Shown: positions 8,858 to 17,721 of the stretch, piece by piece | Layout: the number at the start of each line of letters is the position of its first letter | How positions within the stretch are numbered: the stretch's first letter is position 1 | From: Mesorhizobium ventifaucium | Lineage (GTDB): Bacteria; Pseudomonadota; Alphaproteobacteria; Rhizobiales; Rhizobiaceae | NCBI RefSeq assembly: GCF_935822925.1 | Contig: NZ_CAKXZS010000008.1 | Location: 62,001-126,000 of the forward strand | Direction: 5' to 3' | Length of the DNA stretch: 64,000 bases | Position numbers and translations under genes: made by a program | The notes under the pieces: generated by a model | Database searches by the model: none | Seen by the model: the letters and a program-made list of their open reading frames with translations, nothing else | Told to the model about the DNA's origin: nothing

Positions 8858-9991
8858 ATGCTGTTCTGGGTCATAGCCGCCATTCTCACGCTGGGTGCAA
8901 GCCTGGCGGTTCTGCTGCCGCTGGCCGGTGGCCCGAAGGGTGGTTCGGCGAGCAGCGATCATGACCTTGAAGTCTATCGCGACCAGTTGTCCGAGCTTGA
9001 CCGCGACGTGGCGCGTGGCCTGATCCAGCCGGCGGAGGCCGAAGAGGCGCGTGCGGAGATCGCCCGCCGCATCCTTCGCCTGGACAATGCCGCCGACAAA
9101 GCAGCGGCGCGGCAGCCGTCGATGGCGACCAGGCTGGTTGCGACGGCTGCGGTCCTGGCGGTTCCGCTGGTCAGCTGGGGCTTGTACAGCCAACTCGGCT
9201 CGCCCGATCTGCCGTCGCAGCCGCTCAGCGAGCGGCTGGCCAAGAATCCCGCCGACAGTTCGGTGGACGAACTGGTGGCACGCGCCGAGGCCCACCTTGC
9301 CGCCAACCCGTCCGATGGCAGGGGTTGGGACGTCCTGGCGCCAATCTATCTGCGCATGCAGCGGTTCTCCGACGCGGTGACGGCGTACCGCAACGCCATT
9401 CGCCTCGACGGCGACAGCGCAGCCCGCCAGGCCGGCCTAGGCGAGGCCATCGCCAGCGAAGCGGGCGGCGTTGTCTCGGCCGACGCTCAGGCCGCCTTCG
9501 AGGCGGCGCTGAAGCTCGATCCGGCAAATCCGAAGGCCAGCTTTTATCTCGCGATGGGCATGGCGCAGGAAGGCCGCATTGAGGAGGCGACGGCCGGCTG
9601 GCAGAAAATGCTCGCGGCCTTGCCGCAGGACTCGCCCTGGCGCGGCGCCGTCGAGCAGGCACTGGCCGAATCCGCCAGGCGCAGCGTCGCTTCGGGAGTG
9701 CCTGCAAAAGGCCCGAACGCCGGGGATGTCGAGGCCGCCTCGTCGATGTCGCCGCAGGATAGGGAAGCGATGATCAACACCATGGTTGTGGGGCTTGATG
9801 AAAAACTGCGGCAGAACCCGCGCGATGCGGAAGGATGGATGCAGCTTATTCGTTCCTATGTCGTGCTGGGCAAGGCCGATCAGGCGCGCGACGCGCTCAA
9901 TCGCGGTATCGCCGTTTTTGGCTCCGATAGTGACGAAGCGAAGAAATTCACCGCCCTTGCCGCCTCGCTTGGCCTGACGGCGACGGAGTAA
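8858..9991 (+). CDS. ccmI: Cytochrome c maturation protein CcmI (CycH)
   Basis: 377 residues from ATG 8858 (MLFWVIAAILTLGASLAVLL), chosen because it opens directly with the first membrane segment and has GGAAG upstream. A second membrane segment lies near residues 90-110 (LVATAAVLAVPLVSWGLY), followed by a periplasmic TPR region (LAANPSDGRGWDVLAPIYLRM and further repeats). CcmI binds apocytochrome c and presents it to the heme lyase CcmF/CcmH. It heads the ccmIEFH (cycHJKL) operon; ccmE begins three bases after its stop. Confidence 0.95.
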   Translation: MLFWVIAAILTLGASLAVLLPLAGGPKGGSASSDHDLEVYRDQLSELDRDVARGLIQPAEAEEARAEIARRILRLDNAADKAAARQPSMATRLVATAAVLAVPLVSWGLYSQLGSPDLPSQPLSERLAKNPADSSVDELVARAEAHLAANPSDGRGWDVLAPIYLRMQRFSDAVTAYRNAIRLDGDSAARQAGLGEAIASEAGGVVSADAQAAFEAALKLDPANPKASFYLAMGMAQEGRIEEATAGWQKMLAALPQDSPWRGAVEQALAESARRSVASGVPAKGPNAGDVEAASSMSPQDREAMINTMVVGLDEKLRQNPRDAEGWMQLIRSYVVLGKADQARDALNRGIAVFGSDSDEAKKFTALAASLGLTATE

Positions 9992-9994
9992 GAA

Positions 9995-10438
9995 ATGACG
10001 CGCAAGCAGAAAAGACTGTCGGTGATCGCTGGAGGGTTGGCCTTCCTCGGTGCCGCCACCGGCCTGACCTTCTACGCGCTTGGGCAGAAGGCCTCCTACT
10101 TCTACATGCCCGCCGATCTGACCATCGCCAGCCTGCAGCCTGGGCAGCGTATCAGGCTCGGCGGCCTCGTCGAAAAAGGCACGATCGAGCGCGGTCAGGG
10201 GACCACCGTCGCTTTTTCGGTGACCGACAACCAGAAGCAGGTCAAGGTCACCTACACCGGCATTCTTCCCGACCTTTTCCGCGAGGAGCAGGGCGTCATC
10301 ACTGAAGGCACGTTTCGCCCGGACGGCGTCTTCGTCGCCGACAGCGTGCTGGCCAAGCACGACGAGAACTACATGCCCAAGGAGGTGGCCGACGGCCTCA
10401 AGTCCAAGGGCGTGTGGCAGGAGAGCAAAAGTGACTAA
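9995..10438 (+). CDS. ccmE: Heme chaperone CcmE (CycJ)
   Basis: 147 residues. One N-terminal membrane anchor (about 9-30) precedes the OB-fold heme-binding domain. The heme-attaching His122 and the conserved Tyr126 sit in [13 protein letters not shown]. CcmE carries heme covalently in the periplasm and hands it to CcmF. It is the second gene of the operon. Confidence 0.97.
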   Translation: MTRKQKRLSVIAGGLAFLGAATGLTFYALGQKASYFYMPADLTIASLQPGQRIRLGGLVEKGTIERGQGTTVAFSVTDNQKQVKVTYTGILPDLFREEQGVITEGTFRPDGVFVADSVLAKHDENYMPKEVADGLKSKGVWQESKSD

Positions 10439-10463
10439 GCAGGTTCCGCAAAAGTGTCCCACG

Positions 10464-10491
10464 GTTTTGCGGCAAGACCCTGCCGCAAAAC
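10464..10491. repeat. 11-bp hairpin between ccmE and ccmF
   Basis: GTTTTGCGGCA, a six-base loop (AGACCC), then TGCCGCAAAAC: a perfect stem inside the operon, 25 bases after ccmE and 24 bases before ccmF. The flanking CCGCAAAAGTGTCCCACG suggests a degenerate relative of the REP family. In the transcript it could stabilise or attenuate. Confidence 0.8.
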
Positions 10492-10515
10492 AAAAACCTG
10501 GCGGGCTTGTGCACG

Positions 10516-12507
10516 ATGGTTGAAACCGGACATTTCGCGCTGGTCCTGGCGTTCGCGCTGTCTTTGGTACAGGCGCTGGTGCCGCTGTTCGGCGCGCGCA
10601 TCAACAGCCAGAAGATGATGGCCGTCGGCGGTCCGGTCGCGGTGACCGGCTTTGCCTTGACCTCTCTCTCCTTTGCGGCGCTGGCGACGGCCTATGCGAC
10701 GTCCGACTTTTCGGTGGCCAACGTCTGGGACAACTCGCATTCGCTGCAGCCGCTGATCTACAAGATCACCGGCACTTGGGGCAATCACGAGGGCTCGATG
10801 CTGCTCTGGGTGCTAATCCTGACCTTCTTCGGGGCGCTCGTCGCTGCTTTCGGCAGCAATCTTCCAGCGCCCCTTCGAGCCAACGTGCTGGCTGTGCAAG
10901 GCGCGATCGGCGCCACCTTCTTGCTGTTCATCCTGGCGACGTCCAACCCGTTCGCCAGGCTCAATCCGGCGCCGATCGAGGGCCGCGATCTCAACCCGAT
11001 CCTGCAGGATCTCGGCCTCGCCATCCATCCGCCGCTGCTCTATCTCGGCTATGTCGGCTTCTCGATCTGCTTTTCCTTCTCGGTCGCCGCCCTCATCGAA
11101 GGCCGCATCGACGCGTCCTGGGCGCGCTGGGTGCGGCCATGGACGCTGGTCGCCTGGATGTTCCTGACCGGCGGCATCGCAATGGGTTCCTACTGGGCCT
11201 ATTACGAACTTGGCTGGGGCGGTTTCTGGTTCTGGGATCCGGTCGAGAACGCCTCGTTCATGCCTTGGCTGGCCGGCACGGCGCTGCTCCATTCGGCGAT
11301 CGTCATGGAAAAGCGCTCGGCCCTGAAGATCTGGACGCTGTTGCTGGCGATCCTGACCTTCTCGCTGTCGCTGCTCGGCACCTTCCTGGTGCGCTCCGGC
11401 GTGCTCACCTCCGTCCACGCCTTCGCCACCGATCCGACGCGCGGCGTGTTCATTCTCTGCATCCTGACACTGTTCATCGGTGGATCCCTGGCGTTGTTCG
11501 CCTTTCGCGCCTCGAGGTTGACGGCCGGCGGCCTGTTTCATCCGATCTCGCGCGAAGGAGCGCTGGTCCTCAACAACCTGTTCCTGACCACGGCCACCGC
11601 CACCGTGCTGATCGGCACGCTGTACCCGCTGGTCGTCGAGGCCGTTTCAGCCGACAAGATTTCGGTCGGCGCGCCATTCTTCAACCTGACGTTCGGCCCG
11701 CTGATGGTGCCGCTCCTGGTCGCGGTTCCGTTCGGGCCGCTTCTGGCCTGGAAGCGCGGCGACATTTTCGCCGTCGCCCAGCGGCTGATGGCTGCCTTCG
11801 CGGCAGCGCTTCTGGCCGTGCTGGTGACGGCCTTGTTCATCGACGGCGCGTCGGTGTTCGCAGCACTTGGCGTCGGCCTGGCCTTCTGGCTGATCTGCGG
11901 CGCGCTCACCGATATTGCCGTCAAGTCCGGCCTTGGCAGTGTCGCGCCCGGCATCATGCTCAGGCGCTGCGCCGGCCTGCCGCGTTCGGTCTTCGGTACC
12001 GCGCTCGCCCATCTCGGTCTTGGGCTGACGACGCTGGGCATTGTCGGCACGCTTTGCTTCGGCACCGAGAAGATACTCTCGATGCATGCAGGCGAGACCG
12101 TGCAACTGTCCGGCCACACGCTGCGTTTCGAAGGGCTCTATCCGGCTCAGGGGCCTAACTACAGCGAGGATCGCGGCCGCTTCGCCCTGCTCGGCGCTGA
12201 TGGAAGCACCACCTCCGTGATCACGTCGTCCAAGCGCTCCTATCCGGTCCGACAGATGACGACGACCGAGTCCGGTATCAAGACGATCGGTTTCAGCCAG
12301 CTCTACCTCTCGCTTGGCGACGAGGCGACCGACGGCTCCGTCGTGGTGCGGCTGTGGTGGAAGCCGCTGGTGACTCTGATCTGGGGCGGCGGCCTTGTCA
12401 TGATGGCAGGTGCTGCGATGTCGCTGATGGACCGCCGGCTGCGCGTCGGCGCACCGTCCCGCCGCCGCAAGTCGACGGGCGCCGTGCCTTCCGCGAGCCT
12501 GCCATGA
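10516..12507 (+). CDS. ccmF: Heme lyase subunit CcmF (CycK)
   Basis: 663 residues from ATG 10516 ([17 protein letters not shown]). It is a multi-spanning membrane protein with the [11 protein letters not shown] segment and the WWD heme-handling motif ([19 protein letters not shown]). Conserved His residues lie in [11 protein letters not shown] and the AVQG-type loops. With CcmH and CcmI it attaches heme to CxxCH motifs of apocytochromes. The stop overlaps the ccmH start (ATGA). A TTG nine bases upstream is a less likely start. Confidence 0.97.
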   Translation: MVETGHFALVLAFALSLVQALVPLFGARINSQKMMAVGGPVAVTGFALTSLSFAALATAYATSDFSVANVWDNSHSLQPLIYKITGTWGNHEGSMLLWVLILTFFGALVAAFGSNLPAPLRANVLAVQGAIGATFLLFILATSNPFARLNPAPIEGRDLNPILQDLGLAIHPPLLYLGYVGFSICFSFSVAALIEGRIDASWARWVRPWTLVAWMFLTGGIAMGSYWAYYELGWGGFWFWDPVENASFMPWLAGTALLHSAIVMEKRSALKIWTLLLAILTFSLSLLGTFLVRSGVLTSVHAFATDPTRGVFILCILTLFIGGSLALFAFRASRLTAGGLFHPISREGALVLNNLFLTTATATVLIGTLYPLVVEAVSADKISVGAPFFNLTFGPLMVPLLVAVPFGPLLAWKRGDIFAVAQRLMAAFAAALLAVLVTALFIDGASVFAALGVGLAFWLICGALTDIAVKSGLGSVAPGIMLRRCAGLPRSVFGTALAHLGLGLTTLGIVGTLCFGTEKILSMHAGETVQLSGHTLRFEGLYPAQGPNYSEDRGRFALLGADGSTTSVITSSKRSYPVRQMTTTESGIKTIGFSQLYLSLGDEATDGSVVVRLWWKPLVTLIWGGGLVMMAGAAMSLMDRRLRVGAPSRRRKSTGAVPSASLP

Positions 12508-12968
12508 CCGTAAGATTTTCACTGGCCTCCCTGATCCTGCTGCTGACGCTGTTGTTTGCCGGCGCCGCACTTGCGGTGAGGCCGGACGAGGTTCTGGCCG
12601 ACCCGGCGCTCGAGGCGCGGGCGCGGACGCTTTCGGAAGAGCTGCGCTGCATGGTTTGCCAGAACCAGTCGATCGACGAATCCGATGCCGACCTTGCTCG
12701 CGACCTGCGCGTGCTGGTGCGCCAGCGCCTCGTCGCCGGCGACACCGACCGGCAGGTGATAGACTACATCGTTTCCCGCTACGGCGAGTTCGTGCTGTTG
12801 AAGCCGCGATTCAACCTGCGCAACGCGTTGCTCTGGGGCACGCCGGCCCTTCTGCTCCTTGCCGGCGGGATTTTCATCGTGCTGACCGCCCGGTCGCGCC
12901 GTTCGACGCCTGCGGCCATGCTCACCGCCGAGGAGAAGGCAGCGTTGGACAAGGTGCTGGGTAACTAA
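12504..12968 (+). CDS. ccmH: Cytochrome c maturation thioreductase CcmH (CycL)
   Basis: 154 residues: signal sequence (about 1-24), periplasmic domain with the redox pair C49-M-V-C52 in [11 protein letters not shown], and one C-terminal membrane segment (about 110-130). It reduces the apocytochrome Cys pair before heme attachment. It ends the ccmIEFH operon. Its last 47 bases overlap the truncated parE gene on the opposite strand. The protein seems to end naturally (AALDKVLGN). Confidence 0.96.
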   Translation: MTVRFSLASLILLLTLLFAGAALAVRPDEVLADPALEARARTLSEELRCMVCQNQSIDESDADLARDLRVLVRQRLVAGDTDRQVIDYIVSRYGEFVLLKPRFNLRNALLWGTPALLLLAGGIFIVLTARSRRSTPAAMLTAEEKAALDKVLGN

Positions 12969-13131
12969 CCCGGCCAGGCCGCCCCGTCGCCATGTCGCCA
13001 AGACCACGGCCCGTGTCACGAATGCGATCCGCAAGGCGTCTGGCGGCGGCTGGATTGTCCCGCGCGATGAGCGCGATTTGCTGTTTTATGTCGTCCAGCG
13101 CTTCTCGCGACCAGGTGACGAACCGCTTCAC
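12922..13131 (-). pseudogene. RelE/ParE-family toxin, truncated at its C-terminal half
   Basis: From GTG 13131 the frame reads MKRFVTWSREALDDIKQQIA, a typical ParE N-terminus, and continues through RRLADRIRDTGRGLGDMA to GRPGRVS. At that point, exactly at the ccmH stop codon, similarity ends and the frame runs on into antisense ccmH sequence ([12 protein letters not shown]) before a stop at 12922. Complete members are about 95-100 residues; here only about 56 are genuine, so the C-terminal strands that complete the RelE fold are missing. The start overlaps the stop of the antitoxin gene (GTGA). A non-toxic remnant is expected. Confidence 0.72.
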
Positions 13132-13397
13132 GCCTTGTCCGCGCGCTTGCCTTTCGACGTTTCGATGATGGCGTCGATTTCAGCCATGGCTTCGTCGTGC
13201 GGCACGACACGGCCAGCTGCCGCGTCGGCCATGCCGCGTTTGATGCCTTCGATGATCCCAAACTCGCGATCGACATAGGCCGATATTGCCTCGGCCGCGA
13301 GGAAGGATTTGCTGCGCTGAGTGTCGGCGGCGATCCGCTCCAGCTTCAGCTTGGTTTCGGACGAAACCCGAATCGTCATGGTGGCGCTTGCGGTCAT
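13128..13397 (-). CDS. CopG/ParD-type ribbon-helix-helix antitoxin
   Basis: 89 residues from ATG 13397 (MTASATMTIRVSSETKLKLERIA), with the ribbon-helix-helix pattern TIRVSSETKLKLERIAADTQRSKSFL at the N-terminus and an acidic helical toxin-binding tail. Upstream in-frame codons to 13451 look non-coding. Such antitoxins bind their own promoter and neutralise ParE by direct contact. Here the partner toxin is truncated, so the antitoxin may be relaxed from selection or act on related toxins elsewhere. Confidence 0.85.
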   Translation of the reverse strand: MTASATMTIRVSSETKLKLERIAADTQRSKSFLAAEAISAYVDREFGIIEGIKRGMADAAAGRVVPHDEAMAEIDAIIETSKGKRADKA

Positions 13398-13584
13398 GGT
13401 GAAGGCCTTGTGCTGAACTGTGTACAACATCGGGCAACGGGCGGGTCGCAACCAAGGGCGTTTGTGCCCGCAAACATTACCAAAGTTTCATGCACTGGAA
13501 ATGGCGCCGTAATGTGCGCGCCTCTATTTCTCTTGGCCGAGGATGCCGACCGAAGCGCATCCCTTGAAAGAGGATACGAAACCC

Positions 13585-15114
13585 ATGAATAATGCCCCCA
13601 ATTCACATTCCCGCACCCGCAAACGCCTGATGGCTGCCGCCGCATCAGTGGCCATTGCCGGCGCGATCGGCTTCGGCGCGGTTGCCACCGGGACAGCCCC
13701 CGTCCTGGCCGAGGCCGTGCGTGTCGAGGCGCCTCAGGTCCCGAGCTTCGCCGACGTGGTCGAGCGCGTTTCGCCGGCGGTCGTCAGTGTCCGCGTCAAA
13801 GCCAAGATAGAATCGACCGCCGACGACGGCTCCGACCTGCCCGACGCCTTCGGCAATCTCCCCGACGATCCGCAATTGCGCCGCTTCTTCAGGGAGTTCC
13901 GTGGCTTTGGCGATCAGGATCGCCCGGATGGAATGCGACGTTTCGGACCCCGTGACCGCCAGCCGCGGCCGGTCGCCCAGGGTTCCGGTTTCTTCATCTC
14001 CGAGGATGGCTACCTCGTCACCAACAACCATGTCGTCGGAGAGGGCTCGTCCTTCACGGTGGTGATGCATGACGGCAAGGAACTCGACGCCAAATTGGTC
14101 GGCACAGATCCGCGCACCGATCTCGCAGTGCTCAAGGTCGAAGGCGACGGCAAGTTCACCTATGTCGACTTCGCCGATGATTCAAAGGTTCGCGTCGGCG
14201 ACTGGGTCGTGGCCGTCGGCAATCCGTTCGGCCTCGGCGGCACGGTCACCGCCGGCATTGTCTCCGCCCGTGGTCGCGACATCGGCGCCGGTCCTTATGA
14301 TGACTTCATCCAGATCGATGCGTCGGTGAACCGCGGCAATTCGGGCGGCCCGACCTTCAACCTCAACGGCCAGGTCGTCGGCATCAACACCGCGATTTTC
14401 TCGCCGTCCGGCGGCAGCGTCGGCATTGCCTTCGACATTCCCGCCTCGACCGCCAAACAGGTCGTGCACGATCTGATGAAGGACGGCACCGTCCAGCGCG
14501 GCTGGCTTGGCGTCGAGATCCAGCCGGTCACCTCCGAAATCGCCGAATCGCTCGGGTTGAAGTCCGATAAGGGTGCGCTCGTTTCCAGCGCCCAGGACGA
14601 TGGTCCCGGCAGGAAGGCCGGCATATCAGCTGGTGACGTCATCACTCAGGTGGACGGCAAGGATGTCGCTTCGCCGAAGGAACTCGCCCGTCTGATCGGC
14701 GCCTACCCGCCCGGCAAGCCGGTCGACGTCACCCTGTGGCGTGACGGCAAGAGTGAAACGGTCAAGGTCGACCTCGGCACGCTGCCTTCGAGTGACAAGC
14801 AGGCTTCCGCCGACCAGCAGCCTTCCGCTCCGCCAACGGCCGATACGCTGGCCGACCTCGGTCTCACTGTTACCAGGTCCGACGATGGCAAAGGGCTTGT
14901 GGTAACCGATGTCGATCCCGACAGCGATGCCGCCGATCGCGACATCCAGCCCGGCGACCTCATCACCTCGGTCAATTCGACGGAGGTCAATGGCACCGAC
15001 GACGTCGCCAAGGCCATGGCTGACGCGGTGAAGTCGGGCCGCAAGGCGGTGCTGATGCAGATCACCCGCGACGACAGCAACCGCTTCGTCGCGCTGCCTG
15101 TCGCCAAGGGCTGA
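13585..15114 (+). CDS. degP: Periplasmic serine protease DegP/HtrA (Do family)
   Basis: 509 residues from ATG 13585. The signal region is about 1-42 (RKRLMAAAASVAIAGAIGF). The trypsin-like domain carries the triad His149 (VTNNHVV), Asp179 (DPRTDLAVL) and Ser253 (NRGNSGGPT). Two PDZ domains follow, at about 305-395 and 415-505. It degrades or refolds damaged periplasmic proteins and is usually induced by envelope stress. It lies upstream of a two-component pair, glnE and a PleC-like kinase, an order I recall also from Sinorhizobium. Confidence 0.95.
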   Translation: MNNAPNSHSRTRKRLMAAAASVAIAGAIGFGAVATGTAPVLAEAVRVEAPQVPSFADVVERVSPAVVSVRVKAKIESTADDGSDLPDAFGNLPDDPQLRRFFREFRGFGDQDRPDGMRRFGPRDRQPRPVAQGSGFFISEDGYLVTNNHVVGEGSSFTVVMHDGKELDAKLVGTDPRTDLAVLKVEGDGKFTYVDFADDSKVRVGDWVVAVGNPFGLGGTVTAGIVSARGRDIGAGPYDDFIQIDASVNRGNSGGPTFNLNGQVVGINTAIFSPSGGSVGIAFDIPASTAKQVVHDLMKDGTVQRGWLGVEIQPVTSEIAESLGLKSDKGALVSSAQDDGPGRKAGISAGDVITQVDGKDVASPKELARLIGAYPPGKPVDVTLWRDGKSETVKVDLGTLPSSDKQASADQQPSAPPTADTLADLGLTVTRSDDGKGLVVTDVDPDSDAADRDIQPGDLITSVNSTEVNGTDDVAKAMADAVKSGRKAVLMQITRDDSNRFVALPVAKG

Positions 15115-15575
15115 CGTCCCAGACTATTCCAATGCGGCGGTTTCAAATACCCCGAGCCGTCGCATGGGAAAGCACAGGGCTTGAACACGTTAGTCAGTCA
15201 TCGTGTTCCGCCCCAGCGGCAGCGGGCTCCCATCGCTCGCTGCCGCTCGGACAGAGCGTGATATGCTCAAGCAACAAAGCATGTCGCCCAAAGTGTGAAG
15301 CGGTTTTGGGATGACGAAATGCTCAATCAACACAAAGCATGTCGCCCAAAAGTGTGAAGCGGTTTTGGGATGACGACATGCTCAAACAGCAGAGCATCTC
15401 GCCCAAAAGCCTGCACCGAGCTTAATCCGAGAATGCCGCGGCTCGGGTGGTCAACAAAATTCCAAAACAAAGACTTACGGCTCGTCCTTGAATCACTTTG
15501 TTCGCGATACACCTCGAGGCCATGATGCCTATGCCGGCCACTCAATCTTCCAGCGAAATCGCGTATAACGGTCCG
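15115..15575. other. Gene-free spacer between degP and the response regulator, repeat-rich
   Basis: No plausible gene in these 461 bases. It holds a 10-bp hairpin (AGCGGCAGCG at 15215-15224 and its complement at 15238-15247, loop 13), which may help end degP transcription although no T-run follows, then the REP elements at 15278-15410, and about 165 bases of unique sequence that should carry the promoter of the two-component operon. Confidence 0.7.
15278..15410. repeat. Tandem REP-type elements downstream of degP
   Basis: Two nearly identical copies (15278-15323 and 15336-15382), each running from AGCATGTCGCCCAAA through GTGTGAAGCGGTTTTGGGATG to GACGACATGCT, and a partial third copy starting near 15392 (GAGCATCTCGCCCAAAAGC). 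They share the core CGCCCAAAAG...GCGGTTTTGGG with the copies at 8.6 and 61.8 kb but have AGCAT in place of ATGCAT ends. Confidence 0.85.
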
Positions 15576-16250
15576 ATGAAGATTCTCGTCATAGAAGACG
15601 ATCGCGAAGCGGCCGATTACCTCCAGAAAGCCTTTACCGAGGCCGGACATACCGCCCATGTCGCCGGCGACGGCGAAACCGGCTTCGCGCTCGCTGACTC
15701 TGGCGACTATGACGTGATGGTCGTCGACCGCATGTTGCCGCGCCGCGACGGCCTGTCGGTCATCGCCGGTCTGAGATCCCGAGGCAAGACTACGCCGGTG
15801 CTGATCCTGTCGGCGCTCGGCGAAGTCGACGACCGGGTTACCGGCTTGCGCGCCGGCGGCGACGACTATCTGACCAAGCCCTATGCCTTTTCCGAGCTTC
15901 TGGCCCGGGTTGAGGTGCTGAACCGCCGCGCCAGCGCCAGGGAGGCCGAAACCGTCTACCGGGTCGGCGATCTCGAACTCGACAGGCTGTCGCATTCGGT
16001 GCGGCGCGCGGCCCGCGAGATTACGCTGCAGCCGCGCGAATTCCGCCTGCTGGAATATCTGATGCGCCATGCCGGCCAGGTGGTGACGCGCACCATGCTG
16101 CTGGAAAATGTCTGGGACTATCATTTCGATCCGCAGACCAACGTCATCGACGTTCACGTCTCGCGGCTGCGCGGCAAGATCGAGAAGGGCTTCGACAAGC
16201 CGATCCTGCACACGGTTCGTGGCGCCGGCTATATGCTCAAGAGCGGCTAG
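15576..16250 (+). CDS. OmpR-family response regulator
   Basis: 224 residues from ATG 15576 (MKILVIEDDREAADYL). The receiver has the phosphoryl-accepting Asp51 (MVVDRMLPRRDG) and Lys in TKPYAFSELLARV. The winged helix follows (ITLQPREFRLLEYLMRHAGQ... ) and ends TVRGAGYML. The kinase gene begins one base after its stop, so the two form one operon. The signal and target genes cannot be told from sequence; the envelope protease gene upstream suggests, but does not prove, an envelope role. Confidence 0.93.
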   Translation: MKILVIEDDREAADYLQKAFTEAGHTAHVAGDGETGFALADSGDYDVMVVDRMLPRRDGLSVIAGLRSRGKTTPVLILSALGEVDDRVTGLRAGGDDYLTKPYAFSELLARVEVLNRRASAREAETVYRVGDLELDRLSHSVRRAAREITLQPREFRLLEYLMRHAGQVVTRTMLLENVWDYHFDPQTNVIDVHVSRLRGKIEKGFDKPILHTVRGAGYMLKSG

Positions 16251-16251
16251 C

Positions 16252-17721
16252 ATGGCCCTTTCCATGCCGGCCATCATGAAGACGACGGCAGCGCGGCTTT
16301 CGGCGCTCTATCTCCTGCTGTTCGCCATCTGTGCGGTGCTGCTCGTCTTCTACATGACCTCGCTGTCGGCGCGCATGCTGACCGGCCAGACGCAGGAGAC
16401 CATCAACGACGAGGTGCTCGGCCTCGCCCGGGTTTATCAGCGCGGCGGCTTGCCGCTGCTGGTCCGCGTGGTCGAGCAGCGCTCCCGCCAGCCCGGCGCC
16501 AATCTCTATTTGATCGCCGACGCCAACGGCCAGATCCTGACCGGCAACGTGCAGAGCCTGGAACTCGGCGTCCTCGAGGCCGAGGGCTGGACGACGGAGC
16601 CGTTTTCCTACCGGCGCTTCGGCGAGGGCGAGCTCGAGCGGCATCGCAATCCGATCGCCGACCCCAACGAATCCAGCCAGGGCGAAGTCCAGGTCGAAGG
16701 TGAGAAGGGCCACAACGCCATTGCCTTGGTGCTGCGCCTGCCGAACCAGATGATCATGCTGGTCGGTCGCGATCTCGGCGAGCCTGAGCGGTTCCGCGCC
16801 GTCATCCGCCGCGCCTTGATGCTGGCGCTCGGCATGATGGCGCTTGGCGGAATTTTGATCTGGTTCTTCGTCGGCCGCGCGGCGCTGAAGCGCATCGACT
16901 CGGTGTCGCAGGCCAGTCGCCGCATCTTGGGCGGCGACCTTTCCGGCCGGCTGCCGGTCACCGGGGCCGGCGACGAGTTCGATCGGCTCTCCGAAAATCT
17001 CAATTCCATGCTGGCCAGGATCGCCATGCTGAATGAAGGGCTGAAGCAGGTCTCCGACAATATCGCCCACGATCTGAAGACGCCGCTGACCCGGCTGCGC
17101 AACCGCGCCGAGGCGACGCTATCCGGCAAGCGCACCCCGGCCAACTACCGGCAGGCGCTGGAAGCGACCATCGCCGAGTCCGACCAGCTGATAAAGACCT
17201 TCAACGCCATCCTGATGATCTCAAGGCTGGAGGCGGGCTATTCCTCCGAAAGCACCAGCCGGGTCGATCTGGCTGCTTCCGTGCGCGATGTCGTTGAGCT
17301 TTACGAGCCGGTGGCTGAGGCGGCGGGTGTGACACTCGAGACCTCGGTGCAGGATGGCTTCGCCGTCGAAGGCAATCGCGAGCTGATCGGCCAGGCGCTA
17401 TCGAACATCGTCGACAACGCGATCAAATATTCAATCGACTCGACAGCCAAGCCGACGGTCCGCGTGACGCTCGATCGCGTCGGCAGCGAAATCAGGCTTT
17501 CCGTCACAGACAACGGCCAGGGCATTCCCGACGATGCCGATCGCGCCAGGGCGACCGAGCGATTCGTGCGGCTGGAGAAGAGCCGCTCGCAGCCGGGTTC
17601 CGGTCTCGGCCTCAGCCTCGCCAAGGCGATCATGACATTCCACAACGGGCGGCTTGATCTCCTGCCCGGCAATCCTGGATTGTCAGTCGTCATGAGTTTT
17701 CCCGAACGGGAGGATCGCTGA
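16252..17721 (+). CDS. Sensor histidine kinase, partner of the preceding regulator
   Basis: 489 residues from ATG 16252. Membrane segments at about 15-37 and 186-208 enclose a periplasmic domain of about 150 residues. A HAMP region follows (RRILGGDLSGRLPVTG), then His273 in DNIAHDLKTPLTRL, the N box (ALSNIVDNAIKY), DNGQGIP and GSGLGLSLAK. The stop overlaps the glnE start by one base (TGATG), so kinase and glnE appear co-translated, an unexpected link between a two-component system and nitrogen control. Confidence 0.93.
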   Translation: MALSMPAIMKTTAARLSALYLLLFAICAVLLVFYMTSLSARMLTGQTQETINDEVLGLARVYQRGGLPLLVRVVEQRSRQPGANLYLIADANGQILTGNVQSLELGVLEAEGWTTEPFSYRRFGEGELERHRNPIADPNESSQGEVQVEGEKGHNAIALVLRLPNQMIMLVGRDLGEPERFRAVIRRALMLALGMMALGGILIWFFVGRAALKRIDSVSQASRRILGGDLSGRLPVTGAGDEFDRLSENLNSMLARIAMLNEGLKQVSDNIAHDLKTPLTRLRNRAEATLSGKRTPANYRQALEATIAESDQLIKTFNAILMISRLEAGYSSESTSRVDLAASVRDVVELYEPVAEAAGVTLETSVQDGFAVEGNRELIGQALSNIVDNAIKYSIDSTAKPTVRVTLDRVGSEIRLSVTDNGQGIPDDADRARATERFVRLEKSRSQPGSGLGLSLAKAIMTFHNGRLDLLPGNPGLSVVMSFPEREDR

